Assembly (NCBI RefSeq): GCF_018678075.1
Contig: NZ_JAHHIR010000033.1
Location: 1 to 64,000, forward strand
DNA: 64,000 nt
Origin: Epibacterium ulvae
Lineage (GTDB): Bacteria; Pseudomonadota; Alphaproteobacteria; Rhodobacterales; Rhodobacteraceae
Direction of reading: 5' to 3'
Translations under genes and position numbers: made by a program
The notes under the pieces: model-generated
Databases searched by the model: none
What the model saw: only the letters and a program-made list of their open reading frames with translations
Told to the model about the DNA's origin: nothing
Shown here: piece by piece, positions 18,871-26,456 of the stretch
Layout: each line of letters starts with the position of its first letter
Numbering within the stretch: position 1 is the first letter of the stretch

Positions 18871-19266
18871 TCCAGCGTGTTGAAACGGCTTTTCGGCCAT
18901 GGGCAAATCTTTGCGCAGGCCATTTGACAGGCAATGATTCGCTTACTATTCCTACGCTAACGGCTGCGGCTGAAACTGCATTTCACCCTAAAAATCAATT
19001 AAAAATTGACGTGCCCCGCTTGAATTCCCGGTCAGGTGGCAAAATTTGGCCAAAAAATGGGCGGGCTATTGACGAAACTTCGACAATTTTATGAAGATTG
19101 GAATATCTGATTTTCATTTTCAGACCAAAAGCAACTGGGCGAGACAAATAATAAGAGGGGATACATCCCCCGCATGCGGCCAGGCATAGCGCAGAAAACG
19201 CATTGAGTACCGGCCATTTCGAGTAGTGCATGACAATCCACGCCCTCGTTTCGAGGAGCAAGCGTT
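18871..19266. other. Intergenic region upstream of the polysaccharide locus
   Basis: A 396-base, AT-richer gap between nadC and the UDP-sugar decarboxylase gene. It carries a possible plus-strand promoter: TTGACG at 19069-19074 with TATGAA at 19090-19095, a short 15-base spacing. No gene or strong terminator for nadC was found. Confidence 0.35.
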
Positions 19267-20322
19267 GTGAACTATTTGACTAATCTTTTTTCGGACAAGG
19301 ATCCAGCCGAAGATTACAAAACGAAGCGGGTCGCGGGAAAGCAACACTCCATTTTGATCACGGGAGGCGCCGGGTTTCTAGGGTCGCGCCTGTGTAGCCG
19401 TTACATTGATCTGGGCTATCGAGTCATCTGCCTTGATAATCTGTCCACCGGGCGCATGACCAATATTGCGCGCCTGCTCAACCATCCTCGATTTTCTTTT
19501 GTCAAACACGACGTTACGCGCCCGGTACAGCTGCCGCGCCGTGTGTCGATGATTTTCAACATGGCCTGTCCGGCTTCACCGCCCAAGTATCAGGCCGATC
19601 CGATCCATACGATGAAAACCAATGTCCAGGGGGCCTTGAACCTGTTGGATCTGGCGATGGAACATGGTGCGCGCATCCTGCAGGCCTCCACATCCGAGGT
19701 CTATGGCGACCCGGAAATGTCACCACAGCAAGAGAGCTACCACGGCAACGTAAACACTGTAGGTCCGCGGTCCTGCTACGACGAAGGCAAACGCGCGGCC
19801 GAGACGATTTTTCACGACTATCGCGACTATCACGGCGCAGACATTCGCATCGCCCGGATCTTCAACGCTTATGGGCCGGGAATGGATCCCACGGATGGCC
19901 GGGTGGTCTCCAATTTCATCACGCAGGCTTTGCAAAATAAACCAATTACGGTGTACGGCGACGGCTCGCAGACACGGTCCTTCTGTTTTCTCGATGACAT
20001 GGTCGATGGGCTGATGTCGCTGATGCATTGCGAGGAAGATCGCGGCGATCCCATCAACATTGGCAACCCGGATGAGTTCACGGTGGCTGAACTGGCAGGG
20101 CTGGTTTTGTCGCAAACGGGATCCTGCTCGGACCTGTCATTCCGCGCCCTACCCCAGGATGACCCACGGCGCAGACGGCCCGACATCTCAACCGCGAGGC
20201 GCGCACTTGGCTGGTCGCCAAAGGTATCTTTGCGTCAGGGATTGATGGAAACCATCCCCTATTTCGAGGCTGAGATCTCCAGCGTGTCCGCCAATAGTTT
20301 TGCACCACAGATGGTTCAATAA
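19267..20322 (+). CDS. UDP-glucuronate decarboxylase-like NAD-dependent epimerase/dehydratase
   Basis: A 351-residue short-chain dehydrogenase of the UDP-xylose synthase type, expected to convert UDP-glucuronate to UDP-xylose. Visible features: the NAD site ITGGAGFLGS, NMACPASPPKYQ and the DPIHTMKTNVQGALNLLDLA segment typical of this subfamily, a TSEVYGDPEMSPQ catalytic loop, and a SCYDEGKRAAET YxxxK pair, then RIFNAYGPGM. About 27 extra residues precede the fold. The start is GTG at 19267 with GAGGAG eight bases upstream. Its stop overlaps the next start (TAATG), so the two are translated together. It provides sugar donor for the glycosyltransferase downstream (inference). Confidence 0.9.
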   Translation: MNYLTNLFSDKDPAEDYKTKRVAGKQHSILITGGAGFLGSRLCSRYIDLGYRVICLDNLSTGRMTNIARLLNHPRFSFVKHDVTRPVQLPRRVSMIFNMACPASPPKYQADPIHTMKTNVQGALNLLDLAMEHGARILQASTSEVYGDPEMSPQQESYHGNVNTVGPRSCYDEGKRAAETIFHDYRDYHGADIRIARIFNAYGPGMDPTDGRVVSNFITQALQNKPITVYGDGSQTRSFCFLDDMVDGLMSLMHCEEDRGDPINIGNPDEFTVAELAGLVLSQTGSCSDLSFRALPQDDPRRRRPDISTARRALGWSPKVSLRQGLMETIPYFEAEISSVSANSFAPQMVQ

Positions 20323-21314
20323 TGACGGAACCTGCAATCATAGTTACCGGAGGGGCCGGGTTTATCGGCAGCCACGCCTGCAAGGCACTGGCCGCTGCGG
20401 GTTACATGCCGGTGGCGGTCGACAATCTGCGCACCGGCCACCGCGATGCGGTCAAATGGGGCCCGTTGGAGCGCGCGGATATTCGCGAAACCACCAAGTT
20501 GAGCGAGATCATTCAACGCCATCAGGCCAAAGTGGTGATGCATTTTGCCGCCGCAGCCTATGTCGGGGAATCCGTAAGTGACCCTGGCCTCTATTATGAA
20601 AACAACGTCGGCGGCACCATGTCTTTGCTCGCGGCGATGCGTCTGACGGGGGTGCGGCAGATCATATTCTCATCAAGCTGTGCGACATATGGCATTCCCG
20701 ATCACTTGCCGATCAACGAGCAAACGCCGCAAGTCCCGATCAACCCCTATGGCCGTACCAAGCTGATCTGCGAACAGATGATCCGCGATACGGCGGCCAC
20801 CGGACAGCTGCATTTTGCAATGCTGCGCTACTTCAATGCCTGTGGCGCGGACCCCGACGGAGACTTGCGTGAACGTCACGACCCGGAAACCCACCTGATC
20901 CCGCTCGCCCTTCAGGCCGCTGCGGGCACGCGGCCGCCGCTGCAGGTCTTTGGCACCAATTACGACACCGCCGATGGGACCTGCGTACGTGATTACATCC
21001 ATGTGACCGACCTGGCGCGCGCCCACGTAATGGCCCTGGATTGGCTGCTGAGTGGGCGTGAGGATCTGGTTGCGAACCTCGGCAGCGGCTTTGGCTTTTC
21101 GATCCTCGACATTCTGAACGCGATTGAGGATGTCACGGGCATTCGCACGCCTTGGGTGCCCGCCACGCGCCGCCCGGGCGACCCGCCGGAACTGGTGGCG
21201 GATGTGGCTTTGGCGCGCAATACGCTGGGGTTTAGACCCGAATACTCGGACCTGAAAATGATTTTGCGCCATGCCGCGCCGACCTTTGGGTTGGAGGTGC
21301 GCAATGCAGCCTAG
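20322..21314 (+). CDS. galE: UDP-glucose 4-epimerase
   Basis: A 330-residue SDR enzyme interconverting UDP-glucose and UDP-galactose. It has the NAD site VTGGAGFIGSHACKAL, a VMHFAAAAYVGES motif, catalytic serine/tyrosine region SSSCATYG and INPYGRTKLICEQM (YxxxK), and the LRYFNACGAD motif typical of GalE. The downstream DYIHVTDLARAH segment also fits. Its ATG overlaps the previous stop by one base. The next gene starts 11 bases before its end. UDP-galactose supply for an exopolysaccharide is inferred from context. Confidence 0.93.
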   Translation: MTEPAIIVTGGAGFIGSHACKALAAAGYMPVAVDNLRTGHRDAVKWGPLERADIRETTKLSEIIQRHQAKVVMHFAAAAYVGESVSDPGLYYENNVGGTMSLLAAMRLTGVRQIIFSSSCATYGIPDHLPINEQTPQVPINPYGRTKLICEQMIRDTAATGQLHFAMLRYFNACGADPDGDLRERHDPETHLIPLALQAAAGTRPPLQVFGTNYDTADGTCVRDYIHVTDLARAHVMALDWLLSGREDLVANLGSGFGFSILDILNAIEDVTGIRTPWVPATRRPGDPPELVADVALARNTLGFRPEYSDLKMILRHAAPTFGLEVRNAA

Positions 21315-23178
21315 CCCCGAACAGGACGTGCTGAAATTGATGGGGGACGGGCGCGATCGCTACTTGCGCCCCTTGTGGACCAAGGGACAACGGCGGCGCA
21401 ATCTGGTGCTAGCCGTTCTGTGGGCCGCCTGCGCGCTCTTCTTCTGGCAATGGTGGCTGCAGCCTACCCATATGACCACCGGCCTGCAATATTGGGTTGC
21501 CACTGTGGCGCTGGCCTGGCTGTTTTATCTGCAACTGTTTTTCATCATCGTTTTCCGCCGGGCCAAAGTCCCCGCCTTTGATCCGCCCAAACCGGGCAGC
21601 GTGCGGGTGGCAATGATCGTCACCAAAACGCCGTCGGAACCTCTGTCCGTTTTGATCCCCACGCTAGAGGCGATGCTGGCGCAGAGCTATCCACATGACA
21701 CCTGGCTGGCGGATGAAGCCCCGGATGCGGCCACCCTCAAATGGTGCAAACGTCGCGGTGTGCGCATTTCCACCCGCCAAGGGGTAGAAGCGTATCACCG
21801 CACGGAATGGCCACGCCGCACCCGCTGCAAGGAAGGCAACCTCGCCTATTTCTATGACACTTACGGCTATGAAGCGTATGATTTTGTCGCACAGCTGGAT
21901 GCGGACCATGTACCCACCCCGACCTATCTAGCAGAGATCTTGCGCGGGTTTGCTGACCCGAATGTGGGTTACGTCTCAGCCCCCAGCATTTGCGCGGCCA
22001 ATGCCTCCCAAAGCTGGGCCGCACGCACGCGGCTTTATACCGAGGCCGCTTTTCACGGCGTCTTTCAAGCGGGCTACACCGCGTCACTGGCACCTATGTG
22101 CATCGGCTCCCACTACGCGGTGCGCGCCAAAGCTTTGAAAGACATCGGCGGCCTTGGACCCGAACTCGCCGAAGATCACAGCACCACCATGTTGATGAAC
22201 GCAGGCGGTTGGCGCGGGGTGCATGCCTTGGACGCCATTGCCTATGGCGATGGTCCGGCGAACATTGCGGATCTGTGCACGCAAGAGTTTCAATGGTCGC
22301 GCAGCCTAGTGACCGTGTTGCTGCAACACACGCCGCGCTACCTCAGAACCTTGTCGCCGCGGCTGAAATTCCTGTTCCTCTTTTGCCAGCTGTTTTATCC
22401 GCTGTTTGCAGGCTTCATGACCCTGTTCTTTCTGTTGCCGGTTGCCGCGCTGGTTCTGGACATTCGCTATGCCAATGTGACCTTCCCGGATTTTCTGGTG
22501 CATATGATGCCGCAGATTGTGATGCTGACGGCCATCGCCTATCGGATCAAAGCTGACGGCCATATGCGCCCCTTTGATGCCAAGGTCATCTCTTGGGAAA
22601 AAGCCCTGTTTCTTGCCTTGCAATGGCCCTGGGCGCTTTGGGGATGTGTTATGGCATTCCGGGATCGGTTTGGCGGTGGCTTTGTGGATTTCCGCATCAC
22701 CCCAAAAGGCGAAGCCGCACAAGCGCAATTGCCGATTAAAATCCTGGCACCTTATGCGACCCTGGCATTTGCCTGCCTATTACCCGTGCTATTTATCTCA
22801 CATGTAGAAAATGCACGGGGCTTCTATCTTTTTTCTGCAATTAATGGTATTCTGTTTTCATCAATAGTTGTCGTGATTTTATTTCACCACTACTGCGACC
22901 GTGGTGCATTTTCAAATCGCTGGCGGGCATATGACGCAGTAAAAATTTCACTCGCGCCATTATTAATTGCAACGACATTTTTTGCAATTAGCGAGCGCGG
23001 GACAGAAGGGCTTTATGCTCTTTCAAAAGGGGCCGAACCCTTTCAAATCATCAGAGAAGAATATGCGGTTGCCGGAGCAGGCATGGGCACGCCGGGAAAT
23101 GTAATCTTGATTTTTGATCCGGGTATCAAACGCTCGGTTTCAGATCACCATCGGGAGGAGAGACATGGCTCAGACTGA
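21304..23178 (+). CDS. Cellulose-synthase-like membrane glycosyltransferase (GT2)
   Basis: A 624-residue processive-type GT2 enzyme. Two membrane segments lie near residues 30-80, then a cytoplasmic catalytic domain with the DxD motif in QLDADHVP and the acceptor/processivity segment TQEFQWSRSL, then several C-terminal membrane segments. It probably polymerises a beta-linked glycan across the inner membrane. ATG at 21304 is chosen because it follows a plausible ribosome site inside galE; an upstream start at 21271 adds only galE-overlapping residues. The last third (about 22800-23050) is clearly AT-richer than the rest. Its end overlaps the next gene by 14 bases. Confidence 0.9.
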   Translation: MQPSPEQDVLKLMGDGRDRYLRPLWTKGQRRRNLVLAVLWAACALFFWQWWLQPTHMTTGLQYWVATVALAWLFYLQLFFIIVFRRAKVPAFDPPKPGSVRVAMIVTKTPSEPLSVLIPTLEAMLAQSYPHDTWLADEAPDAATLKWCKRRGVRISTRQGVEAYHRTEWPRRTRCKEGNLAYFYDTYGYEAYDFVAQLDADHVPTPTYLAEILRGFADPNVGYVSAPSICAANASQSWAARTRLYTEAAFHGVFQAGYTASLAPMCIGSHYAVRAKALKDIGGLGPELAEDHSTTMLMNAGGWRGVHALDAIAYGDGPANIADLCTQEFQWSRSLVTVLLQHTPRYLRTLSPRLKFLFLFCQLFYPLFAGFMTLFFLLPVAALVLDIRYANVTFPDFLVHMMPQIVMLTAIAYRIKADGHMRPFDAKVISWEKALFLALQWPWALWGCVMAFRDRFGGGFVDFRITPKGEAAQAQLPIKILAPYATLAFACLLPVLFISHVENARGFYLFSAINGILFSSIVVVILFHHYCDRGAFSNRWRAYDAVKISLAPLLIATTFFAISERGTEGLYALSKGAEPFQIIREEYAVAGAGMGTPGNVILIFDPGIKRSVSDHHREERHGSD

Positions 23179-24091
23179 TCGCCGTCAACCTATCAAACGG
23201 GGGCTGGTCCCACTCGCCGGCCTTTGCACCCTCATCGCCGGAAGCGTGCTGGCCGCGCCCCCAGGCACACTGCCCTTTGGCGTCTATGATCCCGGAGGAA
23301 ACTTCTCCGAAGATACCGACGTGCAAATCGAACATCTCTTCCTGCCCTGGGAAGACGTGTTTCTCCCCTCGCTCCTGCAGGCCGATGAATATGCCAAGGA
23401 ACGCAATCGCGCGGTTCTGGTAACGGTCGAGCCCTGGACCTGGACCCGCAGCGAACGAAACACTGCAACCGTCCTGACAAATGGGATTTTCAGCGGCGAA
23501 TATGACGCCAATATCCGGGCGATCTGTGACACGCTTGCCCAGTTCGAAAGCCCCGTTACAATTCGCTGGGCCCAAGAGATGGAAGACCAGTCCGGTCAGT
23601 TCATCTGGGCGCAATGGGAGCCGGAAACCTATGTGGATGCCTATCAACGGGTGGTCGACATCTGCCGCGAAAGCTCGGAAGATTTTGACTTCATGTGGTC
23701 GCCGCTGGGCTATGAAAGCCTGGATGAATATTTCCCCGGCGAAGACTATGTGGATGTCATTGGCCTGTCGGTCTTTGGCCTGCAACCCTGGGAACAACAG
23801 GTCCTGGGTGGCGCGCAAAGCTTCCGCGAGATCCTGACACCACGTTATGAACGCGCCCTTGAGTTCGACCTGCCGATCGTGGTTGCCGAGCTTGGTTATG
23901 TGGGAGACAGCGCCTATGTCGACACATGGGAGCAGGATGTGCGTCAGGACATCGCTGATTTTCCGGAACTGCAGGCGGTGATCTACTTCAACCAACAGGA
24001 AGTCTACCCATGGCCGGATGATTTTGGCCTGCCGGATTGGCGGGTGCCCAACCGGGTTTTGGATCAGCTCCAAGCCGAGCTGGGTGACTGA
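23165..24091 (+). CDS. Secreted GH26-like glycoside hydrolase
   Basis: A 308-residue protein with an N-terminal signal peptide (about 30 residues, basic start then LVPLAGLCTLIAGSVLA). The mature part reads as a GH26-like TIM barrel: RWAQEMEDQSGQFIW holds the likely acid/base glutamate, and PIVVAELGYVGD the likely nucleophile glutamate, with a late QAVIYFNQQE strand. Family assignment by eye is moderate. It probably trims the glycan made by the neighbouring glycosyltransferase. ATG at 23165 follows GGGAGGAGAG and lies inside the end of the glycosyltransferase gene, so the two are coupled. Confidence 0.82.
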   Translation: MAQTDRRQPIKRGLVPLAGLCTLIAGSVLAAPPGTLPFGVYDPGGNFSEDTDVQIEHLFLPWEDVFLPSLLQADEYAKERNRAVLVTVEPWTWTRSERNTATVLTNGIFSGEYDANIRAICDTLAQFESPVTIRWAQEMEDQSGQFIWAQWEPETYVDAYQRVVDICRESSEDFDFMWSPLGYESLDEYFPGEDYVDVIGLSVFGLQPWEQQVLGGAQSFREILTPRYERALEFDLPIVVAELGYVGDSAYVDTWEQDVRQDIADFPELQAVIYFNQQEVYPWPDDFGLPDWRVPNRVLDQLQAELGD

Positions 24092-24382
24092 ACCGGCCGG
24101 ATTGGCCAAAAGTCGCTTATCAAAGTAACATAAGACTGTATATGGTGGCTGGCCGATACTTCGGCTTAGCCATCAAGTGCTTAGTAAGCACGGTCATTGA
24201 TCCAGCGCATTCACCACATCCCGTGAACAGTGCCAGGATGTGGTGCATTAGCGCTTCGTTATCCTTGAAAGTCTATATTGGTTTTGCCGACCGCGCCCCG
24301 GTTTGCTAATGTCCGGGCACGGAATGAGAGTAGTAACAGTGACACATCCTCTGGCAAACAGGGGAGTAACGAGGCAGTTCAA
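24092..24382. other. Intergenic gap inside the polysaccharide locus
   Basis: A 291-base gap that probably holds a separate promoter for the small secreted protein at 24383. No gene or strong hairpin is seen. Confidence 0.35.
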
Positions 24383-24709
24383 ATGGCAAAACGACCCACC
24401 GCGCAGGCGGTCTTTCCTGCATGTTCCCCCCTTACTTTGTTCACACGTATCGCAGCTACAATCACGTTGAGCGTTGCGGCTTTGACCCTTGCGCCCGTCG
24501 CAGCCTCTGCGCATGAAACGGTCATTCGGGTCAATGCAAACACCACCACCCAGGCTCCAGTTTACACGGCCAAAGCAAACCTGAACCTTCTGCGCCGCAC
24601 CACAAGCGACAATCGCAGCAGCAAACGCCGCACCTCTAGCGTTGGGCGCGGCAGCTATATCTGCTCTCCTGCAGGCTTTGGTCAGCGTTCGCGCTGCTAC
24701 TCTAACTGA
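24383..24709 (+). CDS. Small secreted protein with a Cys-pair tail
   Basis: A 108-residue protein. The N-terminus looks like a signal peptide with a long hydrophobic core ending ASA (about residues 18-48). The mature part is short and basic, with an arginine/serine-rich linker, and ends with two cysteines in YICSPAGFGQRSRCYSN, a compact tail likely closed by a disulfide. No family name is assigned. ATG at 24383 was chosen over an upstream start at 24278 because the signal peptide follows it directly. It ends 19 bases before a secreted glycosidase gene. Confidence 0.7.
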   Translation: MAKRPTAQAVFPACSPLTLFTRIAATITLSVAALTLAPVAASAHETVIRVNANTTTQAPVYTAKANLNLLRRTTSDNRSSKRRTSSVGRGSYICSPAGFGQRSRCYSN

Positions 24710-24728
24710 CCCGAATTCGGCAGCAGCT

Positions 24729-25595
24729 ATGGCACCGCTTTTGGGTGGCCTTTTGCGTGCGGTTCCGCTTTGGTCATTGTTGGTCTGGCTGTTGGTAAGC
24801 CTGCCCGCAATGGCACAGCAAACCGGCCTGGGCCTTTGGGAAGATCCGCATTTCAAAATGCTGCGCTGGGTCGAGGCGCAACCAGATCTGCAATGGTATT
24901 ACAATTGGCGCTCTGACCACCTGTGGCATCAGGGAAACCATCGTCGTTCGGTGGAATTTGTGCCAATGATCCACAGCGCCAAAAACATTGGCGACAAAAT
25001 CAAAAGTCGGCGTAAACCCCAGGCTTTGTTGGCTTTTAACGAACCAGACGGGCGCAGCGGCCCCCATCAAGCCACCATGTCCGTGTCCAAGGCCATCCGC
25101 CTTTGGCCGCAGCTCGAAGCACATGATCTGCGCCTGTCCAGCCCAGCAACAACGATGGGCAACACATTGGGCGCGGCCTCCTGGCAACGTCGCTTCATGG
25201 ATGAGGTCGCGGCGCGCGGGTTGCGCGTCGATTTCATGGCGGTGCATTACTATTCTACCGACGGCGATATCAGAGCCTTCCGACGCTGGCTTCAGGCCGT
25301 CCACGCCGAATATAAACGCCCGGTTTGGGTCACTGAATTTGCCATGATAGACTGGCAAAATCCGGACCGTGTCACCTATGCTCAAAACGCGCGTTTCGCA
25401 CAGGAGGCCATTGCCATGATGGACAACCTGCCCTTTGTCGAGCGTCACGCCTGGTTTGCCGCCAACCCCTATCCCTGGCGCGGGGCAGTGCCGCAGATCA
25501 ATTTGCTGCACGATGATCTGAGCCTTACAGAATTGGGTGTTTCGTTCATGGATACATTGAAAAGACGCCGCGCCCGGCTTGCCCGTATAAATTAA
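24729..25595 (+). CDS. Secreted Asl1-like glycosyl hydrolase
   Basis: A 288-residue protein with a hydrophobic signal peptide (LLVWLLVSLPAMA, cleavage near residue 28). The mature part matches the Asl1/alkali-sensitive-linkage glycosyl hydrolase-like catalytic core (Pfam 11790 type): LGLWEDP, YNWRSD, FVPMIHS, ALLAFNEPDGRS with the probable acid/base glutamate, VDFMAVHYYS, and PVWVTEFAMIDW with the probable nucleophile glutamate, then an AWFAANPY strand. It is expected to act on an extracellular glycan. ATG at 24729 lies 19 bases after the previous stop; no strong ribosome site is visible. Confidence 0.83.
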   Translation: MAPLLGGLLRAVPLWSLLVWLLVSLPAMAQQTGLGLWEDPHFKMLRWVEAQPDLQWYYNWRSDHLWHQGNHRRSVEFVPMIHSAKNIGDKIKSRRKPQALLAFNEPDGRSGPHQATMSVSKAIRLWPQLEAHDLRLSSPATTMGNTLGAASWQRRFMDEVAARGLRVDFMAVHYYSTDGDIRAFRRWLQAVHAEYKRPVWVTEFAMIDWQNPDRVTYAQNARFAQEAIAMMDNLPFVERHAWFAANPYPWRGAVPQINLLHDDLSLTELGVSFMDTLKRRRARLARIN

Positions 25596-25855
25596 ATTCA
25601 CAGGAAAACGGGGCCACCTGAAGAACCCGTTCCATCCGAGAAATAGCTGGGAACTCAATTTCGAATTTGTGTGGTTATTCTTGATAATTAATTAAAAATA
25701 TGGCACGATTCTAAATTAAGGGGATTATAGATCCAGCCGTTTGTCTGGCCCCAATCATGCCGCGCGCGTATATGAGCAGATAACGCGCATTGGGACAAAC
25801 TCCCTATCGGTCAATATCTTTTGTAAATTTGCAGGCGATGTTTGGAGGAGTATTA

Positions 25856-26377
25856 ATGCGTTTTCCTAAATCTTTGCGCCGCCTATCTCTTGCGGTGACA
25901 GTTCTCGGGACTTTTGCCGGGGCTGCTTTGGCCCAACAAACTTATTTTGGCTCTCCCATACCAATGGATTCTGCCGCACCTGAACCGGAATCGCTGTATC
26001 GCGTCTTTGCCGGTCACAGTGCTGATTGGGGTGCGGGCTCTTACGCCTACTTCGGATCCGATGGGACGTTTCGCGCGGTGAACGCAGCAGAGCAAAGCAT
26101 CGGCGAAGGTCGCTGGTACGTCACCACCAACAGCAAGATGTGCTATGATGCCAATTGGATGTGGCGTCAGGATTTTACCGCCGAAAGCAGCCAAGTGCTG
26201 ACCTGCGCCCGATTCCGCGTCGACAACAGAGGCGAGATGTGGTCCACGACAGGCTCTGTTGCAGGCCCGTGGTTTCCTTTCTCAAGCGCCAATTTGAAAC
26301 GCGGTGATTTTGTCACACGGCAGTTCAACACGTTCTACAGCTCGTTCGGCATTGCACCCGGCAACGTAAAAAACTGA
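25856..26377 (+). CDS. Secreted DUF995-like small protein
   Basis: A 173-residue protein with a signal peptide (RLSLAVTVLGTFAGAALA). The mature domain has a glycine/aromatic pattern GAGSYAYFGSDGTFRAV, GEGRWYVTT and two cysteines in SKMCYDANW and VLTCARFRVD. This resembles the DUF995 family that occurs near exopolysaccharide genes, but the match is by eye. ATG at 25856 is preceded by GGAGGAG. It closes the polysaccharide locus and is convergent with the RTX gene. Confidence 0.75.
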   Translation: MRFPKSLRRLSLAVTVLGTFAGAALAQQTYFGSPIPMDSAAPEPESLYRVFAGHSADWGAGSYAYFGSDGTFRAVNAAEQSIGEGRWYVTTNSKMCYDANWMWRQDFTAESSQVLTCARFRVDNRGEMWSTTGSVAGPWFPFSSANLKRGDFVTRQFNTFYSSFGIAPGNVKN

Positions 26378-26427
26378 CAAACGCGAGAAGCGCCCGTCGG
26401 CCTGGCGCGCGCTCCCTGTGTGAAGAT

Positions 26428-26448
26428 GCCCGGCAACATGTGCCGGGC
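26428..26448. terminator. 8-bp GC hairpin at a convergent junction
   Basis: Arms 26428-26435 (GCCCGGCA) and 26441-26448 pair exactly with a 5-base loop, between the convergent DUF995-like and RTX genes. No clear U tract follows on either strand. Confidence 0.5.
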
Positions 26449-26456
26449 GAAAGTGT

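Noticed and set aside
23126-24109. Long minus-strand frame opposite the GH26-like gene
   Set aside because: The plus-strand frame has a signal peptide, ribosome site and catalytic motifs; the opposite frame has none.
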